The position numbers were made by a program, and so were the translations under genes. A DNA stretch of 64,000 nucleotides from Methylophaga sp. (GTDB lineage: Bacteria > Pseudomonadota > Gammaproteobacteria > Nitrosococcales > Methylophagaceae), in the NCBI RefSeq assembly GCF_009711715.1, contig NZ_VENF01000003.1, positions 124,001 to 188,000 on the forward strand. Direction: 5' to 3'. The notes under the pieces are model-generated. The model did no database searches. It was given only the letters and a program-made list of their open reading frames with translations, and had not been told where the DNA came from. Positions within the stretch are counted from its first letter, which is position 1; each line of letters opens with the position of its first letter. Positions 1 through 8,614 of the stretch are shown here, piece after piece.

Positions 1-278
1 GCTATCTCGATCCGCATCATCAGGTTGAAGTGCACCGGGTCATTGCCCGGCTGAATGAGCAACTGGGCATTACGGTGATTGAAGTCAGCCATGATATTAA
101 TCATGCAGGTCAGAAGGGTCGGCAGGTACTCGCGCTGGCTGACGGCCAGGCGGCATGGCAGGGACCGGGAGAAATATTTCTGGAAAAAGGACGTTTGCAT
201 CGGCTCTATCAGCAGGATTTTGTTTTTGTCACTCACCCTATCAGTGGCAGAACCATCGCACTGGCGGATCCACTATGA
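1..278 (+). CDS. ABC transporter ATP-binding protein, FecE/BtuD type (3' part only)
   Basis: This is the C-terminal part of the cytoplasmic ATPase of an iron-siderophore, haem or cobalamin importer. The reading frame is open from base 3 and gives about 91 residues. It begins just after the expected Walker B region with YLDPHHQ, typical of the D-loop, and has the H-loop VSHDINHA about 20 residues further on. The Walker A, Q-loop and signature motifs lie outside the window. The stop overlaps the start of the downstream permease (ATGA, 275-278), so the two are translationally coupled. The substrate cannot be told from this fragment. Confidence 0.85.
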   Translation, partial: YLDPHHQVEVHRVIARLNEQLGITVIEVSHDINHAGQKGRQVLALADGQAAWQGPGEIFLEKGRLHRLYQQDFVFVTHPISGRTIALADPL

Positions 279-1237
279 CAGAAAGCGCCAAACTGACCCT
301 GCTGTCACTAGCGACTCTGAGCATCCTGCTGCTGGCCCCGTTTGCCGGTCTCGGCGATATTGCTGATGCCGCGATCAGACAACATATTCTCTATGACATT
401 CGCCTGCCCAGAACGCTGTTTGCTTTTGTTGCCGGTGCTGGCCTGGCCTTGTGTGGCATGGTATTTCAGGCCATGTTTCATAATCCTCTGGCCACCCCGT
501 TTACGCTCGGCGTTGCCAGTGGTGCTTCATTCGGTGCCGCCTTAACAGTCTTTCTGGGGCTCAATGTTTCTCTGCTGGGCTTTGATGCAGTGACACTCGG
601 CGCTTTTATCGGTGCACTTGCTGCCATCAGTTTTGTCTACGGGATTAGTCGGCTGCACTACAGCTTTTCAATCGAGACCCTGCTGCTGACCGGTGTGGCG
701 ACCAGCTTTTTCTTTTCCAGCCTGATCCTCTTCACCCAGTATCTCAGCAACATCAACGACTCCTTCAGAATTCTTCGCTGGTTGATGGGCGGACTCAGCA
801 TCAGCGGTTACCAGTCTCTGCTGCAACTGTTACCGATAGTCGCTTTCAGTGCCGGCATCATGATCTGGCTCGGCCGTGAACTCAATCTGCTTATGGCCGG
901 TGACGAGATCGCGATCAGCCGCGGGGTCGCGGTTAAACGGGTTCGCTACCTGCTGTTTTTGACGACGTCACTCTGTGTCGGGGCCATTGTCGCCCTATGT
1001 GGTCCTATCGGCTTTGTCGGCATGATGGTGCCGCATATCTGCCGCCTGATTATTGGCACCGACCACCGCTGGCTGATCCCGGCCACCCTGATTTTCGGCG
1101 GCGGCTTTCTGATTCTCTGTGACACCCTGGCAAGGCTGGTGATTGCCCCGGCCGAATTACCGGTCGGCATCATCACTACCCTGCTGGGCGGACCGTTTTT
1201 CCTATGGCTGCTGGTGCGCAGCCGCCGTTCGGCTTGA
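275..1237 (+). CDS. FecCD-family ABC transporter permease
   Basis: This is an inner-membrane permease of the FecCD/BtuC family, 320 residues, close to the usual length. It pairs with the ATPase directly before it. It is very hydrophobic, with about nine or ten membrane segments, and carries family signatures: RLPRTL near residue 43, NPLATP at 70-75, and GPIGFVGMMVPHICR at 243-257, the loop that contacts the ATPase. The start at 275 is preferred over an in-frame upstream start because it overlaps the ATPase stop by four bases. The substrate could be ferric siderophore, haem or vitamin B12; no binding protein or receptor lies beside it in the window to decide. Confidence 0.9.
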   Translation: MTESAKLTLLSLATLSILLLAPFAGLGDIADAAIRQHILYDIRLPRTLFAFVAGAGLALCGMVFQAMFHNPLATPFTLGVASGASFGAALTVFLGLNVSLLGFDAVTLGAFIGALAAISFVYGISRLHYSFSIETLLLTGVATSFFFSSLILFTQYLSNINDSFRILRWLMGGLSISGYQSLLQLLPIVAFSAGIMIWLGRELNLLMAGDEIAISRGVAVKRVRYLLFLTTSLCVGAIVALCGPIGFVGMMVPHICRLIIGTDHRWLIPATLIFGGGFLILCDTLARLVIAPAELPVGIITTLLGGPFFLWLLVRSRRSA

Positions 1238-1300
1238 CCCTCCCCCACCCGCATGTGATCATCAAATCAACACGGGCAGTACAACATACACGAGGCAGCT

Positions 1301-2839
1301 GTGACGGCAAGGAGAGGTCTGGTTCTGATGGTTCTGGTGATGAGCCTGATCTCACCACCACAAGTCTATTCTCTATCTGATAACTTACCGATTCCGGATC
1401 ACCCGCAACTGGCCCTATTTACCGATAATCATGAGGCTATATGGCTGAATGGCCTGCAGCTCACTGATAAGGGCCATGAAGCGCTAAGCTTCATATCCAA
1501 TGCCGCCCAGCATGGGCTTGATCCCGAAGACTATCACCTGAGCCTGCTGCAGCAGTTGTCACAACCGGACAACATCGAGCGAGCGCGCTACTTTGATGTT
1601 CTGCTGACCGATGCGCTGCTGGATCTTATCCATGATCTCGCGATAGGCCGCCTGGATCCGGCTAAAGCCGATCCACAGTGGCATATTGACCGTGACAGCG
1701 TTGATCCCGCCTCAGTCCTGCAAAATGCGTTACTCAGCCCGCATCTTCCCAACACACTGAACCAGCTGTTGCCAAAATCCACTCAGTATTACCAAATGAC
1801 CGAAGCGCTGTCACAGTACCGTCGCTATGTTGATCGCGGCGGCTGGGCTCGACTGCCTGATATGCCGTTGCTGAAACCGGGCTCAGAACATCCATCGGTA
1901 CCTGCGCTGAGACAGCGGCTGTCGATAGAAGATGCCTACCTCACCCGGCCGGAATTTGACGGTTCAACGCAGTATGACGAACGACTGGTGCAGGCGGTGA
2001 AGGCTTTTCAGAAAAAACACGGTCTGAAACAAGACGGCATAGTAGGCCCGAACACGCTGGCAGCGCTGAATATGTCCGCTCAGGATATGGTCGATAAAAT
2101 CCGCATCAATCTTGAGCGTTTCCGCTGGCTGCCGGATAATCTGGGTGACCGCTATCTACTGATCAACCTTGGCAGTTATCAGCTGACGGCAGTCGAGAAC
2201 AATGACATCAAACTCAACATGAAAGTCATTGTGGGGAGAGAAACCCGCTCGACCCCCAGCTTCAGCAGCGCGATGACGCATATTGTTATCAACCCCTACT
2301 GGAACGTACCGCACAAACTGGCGAGACGGGATCTTCTGCCCAAACAGAAAGCCAATCCGGATTATTTCTTTCTCAATGACTTCAATATTTTCCTGCGCGA
2401 AACCGGCTTTGAAACCCAGGTTGACCCCTATCTCGTCAACTGGGATGAGATCAGCGCCAACGATTTTCCTTTCCGCCTGCAGCAACGGCCGGGTGAGAAT
2501 AATGCACTGGGGCGGATCAAATTCATGTTTCCCAATCCATGGAATATTTACCTGCACGACACGCCCGACAGAGCGCTGTTTGACGAAGCCCAGCGTAATT
2601 TCAGCTCTGGTTGCATCCGGGTAGAAGAACCATTGGCACTGGCCGAATTCAGCCTTAACCGAAACGATGCGCGCGATTATGTGATCAGCAAAATAGAAAG
2701 CGGCCGCAACCTCGGTGAAAAACTGGAAACCCGCTTACCGGTCTATGCGGTCTACTTCACCGTCTGGCCCTATGATAGCGAAGTTTTCTTTTCGTCCGAT
2801 CCCTACAAGCGTGATCAGCGAATGGTTAAACACTTGTAA
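1301..2839 (+). CDS. L,D-transpeptidase, YcbB/LdtD family
   Basis: This periplasmic enzyme makes 3-3 (meso-DAP to meso-DAP) cross-links in peptidoglycan. The protein has 512 residues if the GTG at 1301 is used; an in-frame ATG at 1328 would also leave a signal peptide. Domains in order are a hydrophobic signal (about residues 6-24), an N-terminal scaffold, a PG_binding_1 domain (about 198-256, with the DGIVGPNT signature), and the YkuD catalytic domain (about 284-455). The catalytic cysteine is C438 in SSGCIRVEE, with H419 nearby in the HDTP motif. Like E. coli ycbB, it is followed by a ycbK-like gene, which supports the assignment. Confidence 0.93.
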   Translation: MTARRGLVLMVLVMSLISPPQVYSLSDNLPIPDHPQLALFTDNHEAIWLNGLQLTDKGHEALSFISNAAQHGLDPEDYHLSLLQQLSQPDNIERARYFDVLLTDALLDLIHDLAIGRLDPAKADPQWHIDRDSVDPASVLQNALLSPHLPNTLNQLLPKSTQYYQMTEALSQYRRYVDRGGWARLPDMPLLKPGSEHPSVPALRQRLSIEDAYLTRPEFDGSTQYDERLVQAVKAFQKKHGLKQDGIVGPNTLAALNMSAQDMVDKIRINLERFRWLPDNLGDRYLLINLGSYQLTAVENNDIKLNMKVIVGRETRSTPSFSSAMTHIVINPYWNVPHKLARRDLLPKQKANPDYFFLNDFNIFLRETGFETQVDPYLVNWDEISANDFPFRLQQRPGENNALGRIKFMFPNPWNIYLHDTPDRALFDEAQRNFSSGCIRVEEPLALAEFSLNRNDARDYVISKIESGRNLGEKLETRLPVYAVYFTVWPYDSEVFFSSDPYKRDQRMVKHL

Positions 2840-2879
2840 CAACAAAACTTTTGGTTATAATTGTTCAAATTTTGAACAA
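2834..2879 (+). promoter_or_regulatory. Candidate promoter with palindrome upstream of the mepK-like gene
   Basis: A perfect -10 hexamer TATAAT lies at 2856-2861, with a weak -35 TTGTAA at 2834-2839 (16-base spacer). The -35 overlaps the stop codon of the preceding gene. A palindrome, TTGTTCAA-att-TTGAACAA (2861-2879), covers the expected transcription start and may be an operator. No regulator can be named. Confidence 0.45.
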
Positions 2880-2894
2880 ATCAGAGGTGGCCTT

Positions 2895-3482
2895 ATGCTG
2901 GCAAAGAAGGGCAAAAAATCTCCCTATATCGACGGTGAGACCTGTGAATTCAGACGCCGTTTCCTGCAAATCGGATTAGGGGCCACAGCCACTCTGGCCA
3001 TGCCCAATGCTTTTGCCAATGTATTAAAACAGCCGGAACGCACGATCGCCCTGATGAATCTGCACACCGGGGAACAGGTCAAGGCCACCTACTGGGCCGA
3101 AGGCGACTACCAGGCAGACGAATTACACGCCATCCATCGCGTGCTGCGCGATCACCGCACCGGCGATATTCATGAAATTGATCAAAACCTGATTGAAATG
3201 CTGAATCTGCTGCATCATAAGATGCACGGTAAACAGCCCTTCCATGTGATTTCCGGCTATCGCTCACCAAAAACCAACCAGATGCTGCGGAAAAACAGTG
3301 ACGGTGTGGCCAAGAAAAGCCTGCACATGCAGGGTAAAGCGATTGATGTACGCCTGCCCGGCCGTCAGCTTGATGAGCTGCGCAAAACGGCGCTGGGCCT
3401 GAAAGTCGGCGGTGTCGGTTATTATCCGGGCTCGGAATTTATTCATATCGATACCGGCCGGGTACGTAGCTGGCAGGGTTAA
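2895..3482 (+). CDS. MepK/YcbK-like peptidoglycan endopeptidase (DUF882, M15 family)
   Basis: This is a 195-residue exported zinc peptidase-like protein. In E. coli, MepK (YcbK) cleaves the 3-3 cross-links made by L,D-transpeptidases. The N-terminus has a twin-arginine signal (RRRFLQIG, residues 20-27, then a hydrophobic stretch ending near ANA/AFA), suggesting Tat export. The M15/DUF882 zinc-site residues are visible: H144 and D151 in SLHMQGKAIDV, and H184 in FIHIDTG. The start at 2895 is supported by the AGAGGTGG ribosome site just upstream. A longer in-frame extension into the previous gene has no such support. Pairing with the transpeptidase gene suggests coordinated cross-link remodelling. 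Confidence 0.88.
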   Translation: MLAKKGKKSPYIDGETCEFRRRFLQIGLGATATLAMPNAFANVLKQPERTIALMNLHTGEQVKATYWAEGDYQADELHAIHRVLRDHRTGDIHEIDQNLIEMLNLLHHKMHGKQPFHVISGYRSPKTNQMLRKNSDGVAKKSLHMQGKAIDVRLPGRQLDELRKTALGLKVGGVGYYPGSEFIHIDTGRVRSWQG

Positions 3483-3485
3483 GTC

Positions 3486-3902
3486 TTACTTAAAATCCTC
3501 GAGCTCATCCATCAGCCTTTCAGCAAGCTCCCGGAAACGCCGCATTTTTTTGTAATATTCCTTGCTGAAAGTCTCATGTTCGCGCTGCATATCCTTGTGG
3601 TTACGGGCCATCATTTTATGCAGGTGCTTATTCTTTTCAACTTCGATATGGGACGGGCAGTCCTTTAGACATTGTTTTTCCAGCCCACAGCGGTAGCGGT
3701 TTAGATCTTCATTGTGTTTGTCGATGCGCGCTTTGTGAATATCAAGTTTGGATGAATGTTCGGGCAAGGCTTTTTCAAGCATGTAAAGCAGCGCCACCAG
3801 ACGCTGGGTTTCATGCTGCCAGTACTGGATTTCCTCCTGCCAGCGCTCGTCATCCTGCTGCCACTGGTCATTGGTGAGCCTGAGCTGTTCCTGTTCGTCC
3901 AT
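3486..3902 (-). CDS. Hypothetical charged coiled-coil protein
   Basis: I do not recognise the family. The 138-residue product is cytoplasmic by appearance, has no signal or membrane segment, and is rich in Glu, Gln, Lys and Arg with heptad-like spacing, so most of it is probably helical coiled coil. Three cysteines cluster at residues 72, 78 and 82 (RCGLEKQCLKDCP), which could bind a metal or form a disulfide. The start at 3902 is chosen because GGGGGTGA lies at a good distance upstream; an in-frame start ten codons earlier is possible. It converges on the mepK-like gene with only three bases between them. Confidence 0.6.
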   Translation of the reverse strand: MDEQEQLRLTNDQWQQDDERWQEEIQYWQHETQRLVALLYMLEKALPEHSSKLDIHKARIDKHNEDLNRYRCGLEKQCLKDCPSHIEVEKNKHLHKMMARNHKDMQREHETFSKEYYKKMRRFRELAERLMDELEDFK

Positions 3903-4096
3903 GGTTGAGTCACCCCCGCCAGTTATTAACAATGCATGGTGGTTGTGCTTTATTATTATCCGGTAATATTACGCCTCCGCATGAAAAATTAAAATCTCAA
4001 ATACCGATTTAAAAACCCGCCTGTGGATTGACAGGACAGCCCTGCTAAATCCAAGTAAAATAACAGGTTTAAGTTAGCTCCTCAGGAAACACCAAT

Positions 4097-5095
4097 ATGG
4101 CCGAGATCGTCGTTTGCGCCCTCTACAAATTTGTCACGCTGGATGATTTTCAGACAAAGAAACAGCCTTTGCTGGACTTCATGCTTGAGCATGACATTCG
4201 CGGCACTTTGCTGCTTGCCAAAGAAGGCATTAATGGCACGGTTGCCGGTTCGCGCAGCGCGATTGATGCCCTGCTCGACTACCTGAAAAAAGATCCGCGC
4301 CTTGCTGAAATCAGCTTTAAAGAGTCCTACACCGACAGCTCGCCGTTTATGCGCAGCCGCGTCAAGCTCAAAAAAGAAATTGTCACTATGGGTGTTGAAG
4401 GCATCGACCCCAAACGTGTGGTCGGTACCTACGTCAAACCCACCGAGTGGAACAAGCTGATATCTGAACCGGATGTGTTGTTAGTCGATACCCGTAACGA
4501 TTATGAAGTGCAGGTGGGTACCTTCAAAAATGCTGTGAATCCGAAAACCGACAGCTTCCGCGAGTTTCCTGAATACGTGAAAAGTCATCTGGATCCGAAC
4601 AAGCACAAGAAAGTTGCCATGTTCTGCACCGGTGGCATTCGCTGCGAAAAGTCGACCGCCTATCTGAAAGAACAGGGCTTTGAAGAGGTTTATCACCTGG
4701 AAGGGGGCATTCTCAAATACCTGGAAGATGTGCCACACGATGAATCCCTGTGGGAAGGTGAATGCTTTGTGTTTGATGATCGTGTGACGGTCAATCATAA
4801 GCTGGAAAAAGGCGATTATGATCAATGCCATGCCTGCCGCCTGCCGATAACCGATGAAGATAAACAGAGCCCGTTGTATCAGAAAGGCGTCAGTTGCCCG
4901 CATTGCTATCATCAGACCACTGATGATCAGAAAAGACGTTATGCCGAGCGGGAAAAACAGATTCAGCTTGCACGCCAGCGTGGCGAAGCCCATATCGGTC
5001 AGGAAACCGCAGAAGCCGCTGAACTGAACCGCCAGAAAAAACGGCAACGCCGCGAAGCTGACAAACTGGCAGCCGAGAAAAAGCAGCCGCACTGA
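4097..5095 (+). CDS. trhO: tRNA uridine(34) hydroxylase TrhO (rhodanese-like)
   Basis: TrhO (YceA) hydroxylates uridine 34 of tRNA to 5-hydroxyuridine, an oxygen-dependent step towards cmo5U/mo5U wobble modification. The 332-residue length and layout fit: an N-terminal acylphosphatase-like domain (about 1-95), a rhodanese domain (about 115-215) with the active-site cysteine C177 in MFCTGGIRC, and a C-terminal region with two CxxC pairs (CHAC, CPHC) that may bind zinc. The tail is rich in Lys, Arg and Glu. The start follows an AGGAA ribosome site. The ggt gene begins one base after the stop, so the two are probably co-transcribed. Confidence 0.93.
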   Translation: MAEIVVCALYKFVTLDDFQTKKQPLLDFMLEHDIRGTLLLAKEGINGTVAGSRSAIDALLDYLKKDPRLAEISFKESYTDSSPFMRSRVKLKKEIVTMGVEGIDPKRVVGTYVKPTEWNKLISEPDVLLVDTRNDYEVQVGTFKNAVNPKTDSFREFPEYVKSHLDPNKHKKVAMFCTGGIRCEKSTAYLKEQGFEEVYHLEGGILKYLEDVPHDESLWEGECFVFDDRVTVNHKLEKGDYDQCHACRLPITDEDKQSPLYQKGVSCPHCYHQTTDDQKRRYAEREKQIQLARQRGEAHIGQETAEAAELNRQKKRQRREADKLAAEKKQPH

Positions 5096-5096
5096 T

Positions 5097-6758
5097 ATGC
5101 GTCATCTGTTTCTCAGTCTCTGCCTTTGCCTGATTACGTTCTCGTCAGCGGCGCAAACCAGGCCGGCAGCGATCGCCAGCGCTCATCCACTGGCCACGCA
5201 GGCAGGCTTTGAGATTCTGCAACAGGGCGGCAATGCCTTTGATGCAGCAGTGGCCATCACCGCGGCACTGGCCGTGGTGGAACCGGCCGGTTCCGGCCTT
5301 GGCGGTGGCGGCTTCTGGCTGCTGCACCGTGCCAAAGATAATCATCAGGTCATGATTGATGGTCGTGAGATGGCGCCGGGCAATGCGCATAAGAATATGT
5401 ACCTGGATGCGAAAGGACAGTTTCAACCGACTCTGCCACTCAATGGTCCACTGGCAGCCGGTATTCCCGGCATTCCCGCCGGGCTGGTACATTTAAGTCA
5501 GAAATACGGCTCACTGCCACTGTCGACCAGCCTGCAGCCAGCTATTGATTATGCCGAGAAAGGCTTTACGGTGACGGAAGGCTACCAGCATCTGGTCGGT
5601 TTTCGTCGGGATACCTTGCGTCAGTATCCAGAAGCCGCAGCCATTTTTCTGGATCAGGGCAAAGTCCCGGCCATTGGCAGCCAGATCCACCAGCCTGATC
5701 TGGCAATCACACTTAAAACCCTGGCCAATGAAGGGCATGACGGATTTTACCAGGGTGACATTGCCGACAAGCTGGTTCAGTCGGTTCAGGCACATGGCGG
5801 CATCTGGACCCGGGCTGATCTGGGCAAATATCAAATTATTGAACGCCAACCGGTTACCGGCCAGTACCGTGGCTACGCTATTACTTCCGCGGCCTTGCCC
5901 TCATCCGGCGGTATTGTGCTGATGCTGGCGCTGAATCAACTGGCCGCGTTTGACCTGCATCAGGCTGACAGCACCCAGCGCCGGCACTGGGTCGTTGAAG
6001 CCATGCGCCGCGCTTATTATGATCGCAGCCGCTATCTGGGCGATGCAGATTTTATTGCTATCCCCGACTATCTCACCAAACCGGCTTATGGCCTCAGGCT
6101 GAGTCGCAGCATTGATGATAAAACAGCGACGCCCAGCCAGGCACTGCCAGTTAATGAAGCTGCAGGTGAAAACACCACCCATTTTTCTGTGATTGATCAG
6201 CATGGCAACCGGGTGGCTGCCACCCTGAGTATCAATTATCCCTTTGGCTCCGGCTTTGTTGCCGAAGGAACCGGTGTGCTGCTGAATGATGAAATGGATG
6301 ATTTTTCAGCTAAAGAAGGTACGGCCAATGTCTATGGTCTGGTGGGTAATGAGGCCAATGCTATCGAACCATACAAACGGCCCTTATCCAGCATGTCGCC
6401 GACTTTTATTGAAAACGATGAGCGTTTGATGATTACCGGTACCCCCGGGGGCAGCCGGATTATCAGTATGGTGTTATTAAGCCTGCTGGATTTTGTCGAT
6501 GGTGACTCTGCTGACGAGATCGTCGCTGCACCCCGTTACCATCACCAGTATCTGCCAGATCATATCCAACTGGAAAAAGACGCTTTCAGTGAAGCGGAAA
6601 TCCATGCGCTGCAGCAGCGCGGCCATGAAATTAAACAGCTCAACCGCCGCTATGGCGATATGCAAATCCTGATTGTGAATAAACAAAATGGTCAACTGGA
6701 TGCAGCCAGTGATCCACGTGGTGAGGGTCTGGCTGAAGTCAAACTGATTAAGCCTTAA
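5097..6758 (+). CDS. ggt: Gamma-glutamyltranspeptidase
   Basis: This periplasmic Ntn-hydrolase cleaves the gamma-glutamyl bond of glutathione and transfers or hydrolyses the glutamyl group. The 553-residue precursor has a signal peptide (about residues 1-20). Self-cleavage is expected before T360 in the GENTTHFSV motif, giving large and small subunits; T360 would be the nucleophile. Other family signatures are GGNAFDAAVA (about 44-53), SGLGGGGF (66-73) and PLSSMSPT with the downstream GTPGGSRI glycine loop in the small subunit. The last 11 bases overlap the converging membrane-protein gene on the other strand. Confidence 0.93.
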   Translation: MRHLFLSLCLCLITFSSAAQTRPAAIASAHPLATQAGFEILQQGGNAFDAAVAITAALAVVEPAGSGLGGGGFWLLHRAKDNHQVMIDGREMAPGNAHKNMYLDAKGQFQPTLPLNGPLAAGIPGIPAGLVHLSQKYGSLPLSTSLQPAIDYAEKGFTVTEGYQHLVGFRRDTLRQYPEAAAIFLDQGKVPAIGSQIHQPDLAITLKTLANEGHDGFYQGDIADKLVQSVQAHGGIWTRADLGKYQIIERQPVTGQYRGYAITSAALPSSGGIVLMLALNQLAAFDLHQADSTQRRHWVVEAMRRAYYDRSRYLGDADFIAIPDYLTKPAYGLRLSRSIDDKTATPSQALPVNEAAGENTTHFSVIDQHGNRVAATLSINYPFGSGFVAEGTGVLLNDEMDDFSAKEGTANVYGLVGNEANAIEPYKRPLSSMSPTFIENDERLMITGTPGGSRIISMVLLSLLDFVDGDSADEIVAAPRYHHQYLPDHIQLEKDAFSEAEIHALQQRGHEIKQLNRRYGDMQILIVNKQNGQLDAASDPRGEGLAEVKLIKP

Positions 6759-7221
6759 ACCACCAGGTAATTTGCCGCGGCATTTCTCCCTGTCGTGCCT
6801 GGGCCAGTGACGCCGTCTCCAGGATAATGAGAATCACGATGGTCAACGAGATTGGCAACAGACTGAACCAGCCCAGCACGGCCAGTTGAATTCCTCGCAT
6901 CACTTCATCGGCCTGTAGCAGCAGGAAAAACCAACCCAGCCCGAATAGCGCCAGCGATACCAGGTAAGCCAGCAACAGATAACGGCCTCGGCGCCATGCC
7001 AGCAGCCAGTGGGCATAGATCAAATCCGGCTGAGTACGTTTACCAGCTCGGCGCATGATAGAAAGGATGATACCAGTCGAAATCAGCATCGGCAGACCCA
7101 CAATCAGCCACAGGATTTCCGTGTTGAACAAAATGGCCGGTAGCAGAAAATGCACAACAGACAGATTAAACAGCAGCCTTTCATGTGCATCGCTGGCCTT
7201 TTTGGCATCTTCAGTCATCAC
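6748..7221 (-). CDS. Membrane protein, first of a tandem paralogous pair
   Basis: I do not recognise the family. The 157-residue protein has about four membrane segments and a basic cytosolic loop. It clearly resembles the protein encoded just upstream on the same strand: both contain HER, a NL..FHLLxP-like first helix, a HWxLAW...LLxAYxVS block, a LQAD motif and an LETxxLAxxR ending. The pair therefore arose by tandem duplication. It lies 14 bases after its paralogue, so they form one operon, and its 3' end overlaps ggt by 11 bases. No catalytic or transport signature is evident. Confidence 0.65.
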   Translation of the reverse strand: MMTEDAKKASDAHERLLFNLSVVHFLLPAILFNTEILWLIVGLPMLISTGIILSIMRRAGKRTQPDLIYAHWLLAWRRGRYLLLAYLVSLALFGLGWFFLLLQADEVMRGIQLAVLGWFSLLPISLTIVILIILETASLAQARQGEMPRQITWWFKA

Positions 7222-7235
7222 TAAGACCTCCCAGT

Positions 7236-7676
7236 TCAGTTACCTTTTCGACTCTCCGCCAAAGCGCTGGTTTCCAGCACGAACAAAAGCAGTACCATCA
7301 ACAAAGTCGGCACCACCGCCAATCGGCTGAATATCACCAGGATGATCGACGCCATATTGTTATCAGCCTGAAGCATCGACATTAAAGCGCCCAGCAACAT
7401 AATGAAGGCTGACACGGCATAGGCATAAAGTAACCAGCGACAGTGCTTCCAGGCCAGTTGCCAGTGATGTTTAATCTTATCAGCGGCAAAATGATGGTGG
7501 CGTGCATACCAGCCAATCCAAGCGATGCTGGCGAGCGACCCAGCCAGCGCCAGACTGAGCAGAGGTAGCAATAACCCCGAGGCCAGCGCTACAATCGGTA
7601 TCAAAAGATGAAACAAGGCCAGGTTCAGCATCATTCTTTCATGCGGAAGGCTGGCGGGCAGGACTCCGGCTTGCAT
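7236..7676 (-). CDS. Membrane protein, second of the tandem paralogous pair
   Basis: This 146-residue integral membrane protein is the upstream paralogue of the adjacent gene and shares its blocks (HER, HWQLAWKHCRWLLYAYAVS, MLQAD, LETSALAESR). The start at 7676 is chosen over a much longer in-frame extension because AGGGA lies six bases upstream, and because the extension would run through the start of the divergent TatD gene. The intergenic gap to tatD is only 30 bases, so both promoters must be embedded in or near coding sequence. Function unknown. Confidence 0.65.
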   Translation of the reverse strand: MQAGVLPASLPHERMMLNLALFHLLIPIVALASGLLLPLLSLALAGSLASIAWIGWYARHHHFAADKIKHHWQLAWKHCRWLLYAYAVSAFIMLLGALMSMLQADNNMASIILVIFSRLAVVPTLLMVLLLFVLETSALAESRKGN

Positions 7677-7706
7677 CTGTTTCCCTTGCTTAACAGGATA
7701 AAGCTT

Positions 7707-8477
7707 ATGATGCCTCTGATTGACAGTCACTGTCATCTCGACTTCAGCGCTTTTGATGATGACCGTCAAGAGGTGCTCGATCACTGTAGCGAACTGGGTC
7801 TGACCCATATCATCGTGCCAGGTGTCACGCGGGAAAGCTGGCCAAACCTGATTGAGACCTGCTCTCATTCTGAGATGCTGCGACCGGCTTTGGGGTTACA
7901 CCCGATGTTTATGGCTTCCCATCAGGTTTCAGACCTTGATGAGTTGCGACAGGCCGTCGAGACCCAGCAACCGGTGGCTATCGGCGAAATCGGTCTGGAT
8001 TTTTTCCTCAATGGCCATGATAAAAACGCACAAACGGCGCTGTTTGAAGCACAGATTAATCTCGCTATCCAGTTCGGGCTGCCGGTGATTCTGCATGTCC
8101 GTAAAGCGCATGATGAGGTATTGAAGGTACTGCGCCGGGTCAAGGGTCTTCAGGGCGGGATTGTTCATGCTTTTAATGGCAGCATGCAGCAGGCCGAGTT
8201 TTATATGCAGCAAGGTTTTTTATTTGGCGTCGGTGGCGCGCTGACCTATCCGCGAGCACAGAAATTACAGCGTCTGTTCACAGATCTGCCCCTATCCTCC
8301 ATCGTCCTTGAAACCGACGCCCCGGATATGCCGCTGGCCGGCCACCAGGGAGAGCGCAATTCACCGGCGATGATCCCGCAAGTGCTGGAAAAACTGGCTG
8401 AACTTCGTGATGAGCCAGCACAGCTTATTGCTGAGACGACCAGCAGCAACTGTTTGAAACTGCTGAAGCTGGCTTAA
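7707..8477 (+). CDS. TatD-family metal-dependent hydrolase (YjjV-like)
   Basis: This is a 256-residue TIM-barrel hydrolase of the amidohydrolase superfamily; TatD proteins act as metal-dependent DNases or on related phosphodiesters. The metal-site motifs are in order: DSHCHLD near the N-terminus, GEIGLDFF (about residues 93-100), HVRKAHDE, a VHAFNGS motif and LETDAPDMPL near the C-terminus. Overall it looks more like YjjV than TatD itself. Two adjacent ATGs occur at 7707 and 7710. It is divergent from the membrane-protein pair. Confidence 0.9.
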   Translation: MMPLIDSHCHLDFSAFDDDRQEVLDHCSELGLTHIIVPGVTRESWPNLIETCSHSEMLRPALGLHPMFMASHQVSDLDELRQAVETQQPVAIGEIGLDFFLNGHDKNAQTALFEAQINLAIQFGLPVILHVRKAHDEVLKVLRRVKGLQGGIVHAFNGSMQQAEFYMQQGFLFGVGGALTYPRAQKLQRLFTDLPLSSIVLETDAPDMPLAGHQGERNSPAMIPQVLEKLAELRDEPAQLIAETTSSNCLKLLKLA

Positions 8478-8497
8478 ACACGGCCAAGGAGGGCAGC

Positions 8498-8542
8498 ATG
8501 AATTATTCCTTTTATCGCAAAAAAGCTGCCGAACCATGGTAA
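8498..8542 (+). other. Possible 14-codon ORF with a strong ribosome binding site
   Basis: The sequence AAGGAGGG stands six bases before an ATG that opens a 14-codon frame (MNYSFYRKKAAEPW, then TAA). The ribosome site is better than those of most genes here. It sits between the TatD-like gene and the moxR operon. It may be a small protein, an upstream leader peptide, or the remnant of a decayed gene; nothing in the sequence decides between these. Confidence 0.3.
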
Positions 8543-8614
8543 ACCTATCCTGTCTAGTAGGAAGTCAGCAGTTAGAATCATCGGAACATCAGGAAATCAG
8601 GCATAGGACTCTTT

